A program made the position numbers and the translations under genes. Shown here piece by piece: positions 53,301 to 62,300 of a DNA stretch of 64,000 bases (position 1 is the stretch's first letter; each line of letters opens with the position of its first letter). The stretch comes from Strongylocentrotus purpuratus (Eukaryota; Echinodermata; Echinoidea; Camarodonta; Strongylocentrotidae): positions 36,984,529-37,048,528 of the forward strand of contig NW_022145607.1 of the NCBI RefSeq assembly GCF_000002235.5, written 5' to 3'. The notes below the pieces were generated by a model, which saw only the letters and a program-made list of their open reading frames with translations, searched no databases and was not told where the DNA came from.

Positions 53301-56300
53301 GTTTCGGAATAAACAGGCTTTTCAATGATACCAATGTCAAGTATGATAACATAGTGACTAGAGAGACATAAACTCTATAACTTGAATTGCAGATTTTTGT
53401 TTGAGGGGTTTATATGGAATTTTGTTTTTTTAACTACAGTGAAACCTGTCTATAAAGACCACCCAAGGGAGCAAAGTGGTCTTTATGTACAGGTTCCTTT
53501 GTATACATTTCATGAGAAACCATTTTTAAGGGAAACAACAAATGTGGCCTTTATAGACAGGTAGTCTTTGTAGACAGGTGGTCACTAAGGCAGGTTTGAC
53601 TGTATATGGAATTTGGGGGGGGGGGGGATTACAGCAATTGCTACTTACCCTGTTTGCTTTCTTCCAGACGTTTGTGAAGACTCCGTCCGTCCAGTCATGG
53701 TTCTGATTGATGTACCCGAACATGAGTGAGAGATCATCCACCACCAGAGGGCTGATACGCTGCAGCTTGTGACTGATTGAGGTGATGCTGGAGACACTGC
53801 TGCGAGACTGACGTGACTGAGCAGGGTTCACGGCAGAGAGGGCCTCAACCAGGATCTGGATGCAGGTGGATTTGCCCGTACCAGGGCCACCGGCTACGAT
53901 AACACCTGGGAGGGAGATTGATGATGGGGAGGTGGAAATAAAAAAGAAGGCTATAAATAATCATCATCAATAGTGATCTGTCAGTTTATGACAGGTTCAG
54001 TGACCCAATGAAAAATTTATATCAAGTGTCTCTCCAAGTTTCTCGGTCTTGAGCCATCCGTTTCAGCGTTTCATATAAATAATGCCATATGTTATTTTTA
54101 TTTTTTTAAGTATGCCCATTGATATAGTGCAGCTACTCATCATCATCTAGTGCCGTCCCTTCGGAAGGGGTTGGCGGCTAGGCACCTCCATCGCTTTCTG
54201 TCATATAACCTCTTTCTGTCATGTAACCTCTCCGTAGTTAAGACCAGTCCATTTCTTGACATCATCAAACCAAGTGATTCACTGTCTACCCCTTTCTTTT
54301 TTACCCTCTACCATTCCTTCCAGCAAGTTCTTCTGCAGTCCTCCTCCTCTCATCACATGACCAACTAGTGCAGCTACTACTAAAATCATACTCTCCTGTG
54401 ATTATTATAAAGTATCGTATTGTTACCCCAGTTTTAGCCGAACCACCATTAGGTGCTCACTTTAGCCATCCGTGTAGAGGGGTACATGCAGTGATCCTAG
54501 ACTCACAGGCCAAGTACATGAAACAAATTGAACAACGTATCAAGAACTAAAGATGATGGCCTGTGAGATGGCACAGAACTGTATGACCTTGTGGAAAGAC
54601 AAGTGTAATGGTTATAGACTTAAAATAACCACAACAAGGGGGGGGGGGTGTTTCACAAAGATCCAAAGTTGAACTTATCTCTGTAGAGGGGTACATTCAG
54701 TGATGCTAAGTTGGACATTACAATTATGGAGAGCCATTAGCATCATTGAAAATATTTTGTAGAAATTATTCTAAAAGACATAAAATGTTGATTCAAATTA
54801 TTTTTTTTTTTCTATTATCTGGGGAGATTTCATGTTTTTGATGTGGAATATATGAAAAGTCAAAAATACTTGAATTTTGCTTTTGAATGTATTTCATTAT
54901 AAGGCTACAAATGGCTCTCCATAATATTTAAGTCCAACTTAGAGTTAAATTCAACTTAGAATCTTTGTGAAACACCCCCAAGAACATGAAAATAAACTGA
55001 CCAACCTCTCCAGAACTTACCATGATTAACCTGTGAGATGGCATAGAGCTGCATGACCTTGGCCACCCATGGAGAGGACGCAACGAGTCCATTCTCCTGA
55101 GCCTTCTCTATCACCATGTTCTCCACGCTCATCTTGTTGCGTCGGGCTCGGCTGGAGTGAGGGGTAGGTGCATCACCAACGCTGTTGAATACATCCTTGA
55201 TCACGTTGTTGAAGAGGTACAGCGCCTACATAAAATCAAGAATGATAATAATAATATACCGTACTTACTGTATATAGCGCATATCATAATATGTCTCTAT
55301 GCGCTGTAAGAAAGAGTAAGAAGTAACATAAGAAGAGTGAGATATGCTCAACATACTTTCTCTCGTTAACATTGGAAAGTATGGTTGAAAAGAAATGTTT
55401 TAAGACGCGCCTCAACAGTATCACAGTTTTTTAGATTTTCCGGTAGTCTGTTCCAAAGTTCGGCCGATGCAACCTGACAAGAGCGAGACCCGTAGAATTT
55501 AGTATGATATAATGAAGACAGTTGGATGGGTGAATGTGTCTTATTTGCTACAAAGGTGGCCATTAAAGGTAAATTTGATTGTACGTTTAGCTTTAAAACA
55601 AGACATGTGAGCAAGAAATTTGATGCTGATATGGGTAAGGAAGTGAACATGGTCTTACGTCAGGTTTAAGCCTTGGTCCCACGATGTCCTGAAGAGCTTG
55701 GGCCACCACCGCATGTTCAGCCTTCGCTGCAGGGGTCATAGGGTTAGTGTTTCCTGTCTTCCTGGGTTGCTTCTCAACGGTCTTTAACATGGCTGCAGAG
55801 GCTGCAAGATATTAACAAAATTAGTAATAATGATCATATGGCTTCGAGTACAGTGCTCATATTTGCCGCACTGCAATGCTCATAGCACTTCCACATTATT
55901 ACACCAGTTATAGCAGAGCTACTAAAGTAACTAGTAACTCAGGTATATAACAAGAAAATTAGAAAGAAAAAGAGAAACTAGCTATTTATCAACAGGAATG
56001 AGAAAAAGGAAAAGAAGAGTTCCACTCAAAAGAGAAAACAGATTAAAAATGGATATACATATTAAGAGACAAAAATGTAGGAGAGAAATAGAAAGAGAGA
56101 GAGAGGGGGTAAGAGAGGGAGAGAGAGAGGGAGAAAGAGGGAGAGAGAAAAAAGGAGGGAGAGGAAGGAATGGGAAAGGGGGAGAAGATAAGATAAAGAC
56201 TCGAGAAATGTCTTACGCATGGCGCTGCCCGGTTGGACCAGTGATCCTTGGCTGCTAGCCCTAGAGAGTTCCATTCTCTCTTCCTTGGTCAGCTTCCGTC

Positions 56301-59300
56301 CCATGTTAGCAAACATAACTGTAGCTGCAATGGATCCTATGCTGAACAGCTGGTGATATTCCTTAGACCTACAAAGGAATGTTGAAGAAAAGAACAAATA
56401 TTAATTCCACTCATGGAAACAGCTTCAGTTTGTTTTCAATATGAATACATACTTTTTTTTTCTTTAGGGGGGTGGGGCGATTTCATAAGAATAGCTGGTA
56501 GTACTCCTTTGACCTACATGTACATTGGTAAAATGTACAATAGTAAGATAACCCTTGGCAACAAGTTATGTTTACCTCCAATACAAGTGTTGTCACGGGA
56601 GCTTACAATATAAAGAGTATCTATATGACTGTTTTTTATTATTATTTTTTTATTTTCTTTCTTGTATTAAAGTTGGACCTTTCTGGTTTTATGTTTTCAT
56701 ACATACATGGTATACCTTAGGTACCTCCGCCATGGGTTGTATGTGCTTAATTTGCAATTTCATCTAAACTTTGTTGTTATCATTAGATTATTGATGTCAA
56801 GTATGATGTCAAGGTCCCTATATACAGAGACCTCCAGCTTCATAGAAAGAAGGAATACCGTCATCTTAAAAAACAAATCCCTAGCATAAAAATAGCACCT
56901 CATTTTACATGATTCTCAGAGTTTAGGGTAGCCTTGTCGCATCATATTTAAGAGATAAACAAGATAACTTAAATTCAATATAATGCATCAACATATAGAA
57001 ATAACTTGGAAGAAAAACGGAACTGAACAAGATTTAAAGTGTGTCAAAGAATCAAAAGCTTTCTACCTCTAAAGATACGTCTAAATGATAAGAAAGCAGA
57101 TTTTACCAAATAGAAATACTGGAGATTATATCCCAAGTGGACTTCTAAGAATATGTGTTTTTTTTCCCCTTTTTCCATTAGGTGTATTTTATATAAAGCT
57201 TTAACCCAAAACCTTTGAGGCATTGAGTTTTAAAAAATCCAATGCTCTTTCTCATCCAATCAATAGCATTCAAACATAATAAAAATAGGCATTTGCAAAT
57301 GTGAAGTGAACCAAAAACGTCTTCTCCAAGATTCATAATTATTAAATATACACTGTACTTCTGTAAAACAACAGAAATTACGCATTTTAAAACCAAACAC
57401 ATCTAAGAACACAAGTTACGCATTTCAAAACCAAACACACTTGAAAACACTTGAAAGTGTGCACCACTACAGGAAGAAAATGTGCATGTAAACAAACAAA
57501 AACACTAACAACATTGAAACAGTCATGTTTGCCAACAAACAAACATCATTTTTATCAGATCATTTAACTATGTTGACATCTGAAAAGCCAATTACTAAAC
57601 TACTAAAATTCTATCTATAGGCATTCTCATTCACTGATAGAAGAATTATAGACATATCGTCCCTATTTTCACGAAGTGATGGTAATGAGGAAAATCGTCA
57701 CGTAAATTGTATGCGATTTTCCTCAGTACCGTCACTTCGTGAAAATAGGGACAATATATATAATTATTGAATTGTCTTCATGTACTTTTGATATGTATTT
57801 TGGGTTATTAAACACACTAAAATAAAACATCTCTATATCCAGAAAGTCTCTACTATAACAGAAAGGGGTAGATTATCTTCAAAAAAGAAATTATGAATGA
57901 TAAATTTTGAAAGAGAGAGAGAGAGAGAGAAGGTGGCGAGAGTGAAATGATTAAGTGAAACAAAACAAGCAATTCTACAAAAAAACTCAAAAGGAAAGTG
58001 CATATAATCTGGAGCATCAGAAAATCGGCAAACTGTTCTGTAGAATCACAACATTTCAAAATTGTCACATCTGGCACTCAAACAACACTTTGAATACATT
58101 TCAATTCACTCACTGAAACCCAAAGGTTGAGAAAAATAGGTGTGCCAACAATTTATATTAGAAAGGCAAAACAAAGTGCGACTATGTATTTTTTCTATAA
58201 GATTTACTGACTAATATAAAAGTTGATAAATCATTATGGTATTTTCCTGTTACTTTCTTTTTCTTCTCAATCTATTTAAGTGCCATGAAATTGATGAAAG
58301 GGATGATAGTTGACATCAAAAGTAAGTTGGAAAATGCTCCATTAATCAGAAATGCAAATAACTTTCTGATGAAAGATATATGATGTTCTACCATACAGCC
58401 TCAAAGTATGATGTCACAATATTGTCTAAGTAGCTGGTTCATAATTTCATGCAGTAAGCAAAGAATATCATGACATTCAATCAGCAATATAAACTTCTTA
58501 AGCTGTATACTCTGTCTACTCTCTGCCAAATAAATGAATGACAAATTTCCTCTGGGCTAACACTTTCAGTACTAAATTCTGTTAAAAAAAAAAAGAATTT
58601 AGACAGCAATTTGAGAACTGCAATTGTGTAGGTTGTTAATCATTGCCTCTCCATGACAATAGCATATCTCATAACAAAGGATACTGCATGAATTACATTG
58701 ACCTTGATACCTTAGCTGTATTTTGAGTCATAAAATTCATTGAAAGTTACTGAATTTAGCATGTTACATAAATGGTGACATTAGTGTACCCTAGCCCCTT
58801 AAAAGTATTATAGAACCAGCCACCTTTACGCAAGCATGACATCATTAACTTTGGACCCTATGGTGCAGTGCACGTTTTCAACGCAAATAAACAAAAGTGC
58901 AAAAGGGCACATCTAGCTCTCAGGTCAGACCCAGGTCAAACCAAGGTCAAACCAAGGTCGAACCAAGGTCAGACTGAGGAGGTCAAAGGTCAATTGTTTA
59001 CCCTTCCACATCTCGCCATGAGGAGACGGCATGCAGGAGGACGGTAACCATAGATTTGAGGTTAAAGAGCTCCACATCTCCGGGGTTCCTGTGTGCGTGT
59101 ATGGGAAGGTATGGGGGAGGAGGTGAAAGTGCAGAGGGCAGAGGTCAAAGGTTGTTAGGGTTATGCAGAGAAAAGTTCATTGATAGTAAGGGTTGGTTAC
59201 ATAAAGGGGTGTAGAGTCATGGGTTAGTGAATTAAAGTTGGGTTGCAGAGGGAAAAGATGCCAGATAAAGTAAGGTCGATGAGGATAAGTTAGGGATGGT

Positions 59301-62300
59301 TATATCAATGAGGTATAGATTCACGGGTTAGTGGATTTTTGATAGGTTCAAGAACATGATGTAAATGAATTAAAGTTGAATAAGATAATTCAGGGTTGGT
59401 TATATCAAGGAGGGATGCAGCAATGGATTAGTTGGTTATATGATGAGTGATGATTGGGTTAGGTCAAGTATGGTTGGTTGGATGAGTAAAAGTGTCATAC
59501 ATTAACAATAATAAGATTGAAGAGAGTTTAGGTGTGCCATATTAGGAACAACATTAATGAGAGACAGAGGAGGTTAGACATGACGGAAGAGAACAATGTG
59601 TGTAAATATAGAAAGATGATATTAAATGGTTCATGTTATTAAATCAATGGGATCCCACAAAGACACATGTACACACACACACACACAAATGTACATCAAA
59701 GAAGATAATTTTTACAAATATAATGAGATATATCACAAGAAAAGGTGGAAAATTAATTAAGAAGGAAGCAACAGTGATATTTTGAGCAAAAATTTGTTAA
59801 CAGTCCACACGCAGATTACAAGTATACACAGCAATCAATGTTTATGTCAATATTGGAGTGATAGAAATGAAATGGAGAAAAAGTATGGATAAGGGGAAAC
59901 AAATAAATAAAAATTACTTCAATTGAAAACAAATCTACTGCATCACAGAAGGCCTCAAGTACATATATTACACTTATACGAACAATAATTGAAAAATCAT
60001 ATCACAGAGAGAGTTCATGCAAATTACATATTATTCATGCATCACTACAAAATATATCACTACAAATATATTTAACATGCAAAATATTTCTGTTATTAAG
60101 AAATCTGTTGTTGATTAGAAATCATGAGATTCAGGAAAATATCCAAAGAATATTAAATATCCAAATGACATACAGAGACTACATGATGAAAAGTTACTTG
60201 TAAAAGAAGTTTACGTATAAATGTTTGCACAAAACCTTCTTGTTACAACACCACAACATTTTGGACTGCCTTACTTTGCAATCGGTGAAGCTTCAATATT
60301 TACGAGTACATGTCATGACAGTGTTTTTTAATCTTTGTAGCCATCATGAACTATCGAGTATTCATGGCCAGTACCATGACCAACAAAAGAAATACTATAT
60401 TTTTCATTTAATGATACAGAAAAATATGTTGGTTGATACTCGGGTTACAGAGCAACCATGCCGTTTTGCACAGTATTCGGTATCAAGTACAGAATTGTAT
60501 AGCGTCCATACTGTAACGATGTGTTTTTATGACCCGTAATGACACCTCAGTAAAATCCAACAGACATACGCAAGAGTCATAATCCTCAGGTTAAGAACCA
60601 TAATTGGTACATCTCTATCGTGTTATCGTGTGAGTCAAAAAAAGTTTACACTCAGAAATTTGTCACTTATTTTAAAAGTCAGCTATGAACGAAAGGTTAT
60701 CATAAATGTTTTGAAAGAGTGTTACAGTATATCCCAAATTGTTTGGTATAATTTTTTTGTGGTATGTGTTCACTCTTGGATGAACAGGAGACATTGTTTG
60801 CGAGAGTGAAATAATCGACTAGCGCAAAAGTATTAACATGAGAGAATGAATGAGATCCATAGCAGAAACAAAGTCACACACACACACAAATGTTCTTTGA
60901 TGTTTGATATTTGAAATATGTGGCATGATTAATTTTGTTAGGGATGTTTTTTTTTATCTGCAAAGACCAAATTAATACCCAAATCCCAATAGTTTTATTC
61001 AAACATCACATGTATTACTTTGGCGCAAGTAGATTTTGTATAAGATGTATAATAATTTACAGTTCATGGATGATTTTTAAAATAATAAGCGATTTTCTAG
61101 GTGTAAACTTTTTTTGACTCACACTGTATAGCCAAAATCTGCATGAATTTGATATGGTTTATCTTGTTATAGAAGTATAAAAGTTCAACTCACAGTTGAT
61201 CTTTGCACTGTTGGACCACCATCTTGAGCCTGTCTGCCAGGACCTTGGGAGAGCGGAAGCCGTAGGCGGCGCAACGTGCCTTGAGGATCAGAGACATATC
61301 TGGTACAACCAGGGAGACGGTGCGGAAAAGAAGCTTGATGTCCATTGGTATATCACCATGGAGACCGGTCTCGTTGTTGACGGTGATGAAGAGGGCGATG
61401 TTGCGACCGAGAGTGATCTGGGAGAAGAATAACATTTTGGAAAGTTATACAAGCAATTTTTTCATTCTTAAAAATAGATTTTCTTCCTCAATCTGTATCA
61501 ACATCCCCCTGGTTAGATGAGCAATACATATATGTGATTCAAGCTGGCTTTTGCTTTGGGCTAGACTTACTCACAAATACAGGGTTAAGAATAGGGCTGC
61601 AATTAGGTTTAAGTTAGGTTTTGGGTAAGGGTTGCATGGGTATGGTCTTAGGTCCATGATTAAAATTAGTATTTTGGCAACTTTAAGAAACTGACCAAGG
61701 AATAAATGTTACCAAAGCATGTTTCATAGAACCTGTTCGCAAGCCATATTTTTACTGCAATTCAGAATGATCTAAATATATCTTCCTGAAACTATTACTC
61801 AAAAAAATTCATATATTTGCGGTAAAAGAACCCTACCTCTTCTCCATCTCCTAAGACGGCAATCTTCTTCCTAGCCTGTAGGGCCGAGATGACTGCATGG
61901 ACATGATCTAACACCATGGCAACTGCTTCCTTGTGAAGCAGCTGAAACTCATCAAAGCATCCCCAGCTCCCATCCTGAAACCATGCAAAAACAAAAGGTA
62001 ATGTGTCAAGTTTGATTAGAGGGAAAGAGTATATAATGCATAGATCTACCAATTCTCACAACTATGTAACACCTACGGTATCTGACCATAGAGGGCAGCA
62101 CTGGTCATGGGTACATTTGATTAATTTTTTCTACATCAACTTTTTGTATTATTAAATTTTGCTTGGGATAAACAATATGAATGAATTTGAAATTTAAATT
62201 TGAAATCTTTATTTGGAATATGTTAGCATTTGCTTGGTAAGAATAATTGACTCATGACAAATTATTACTATAATTATATCATTTTTGAATGATCGTTAAT

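Noticed and set aside
60225-60539. 104-codon plus-strand gene
   Set aside because: Residue composition is that of random AT-rich sequence and no motif is visible.
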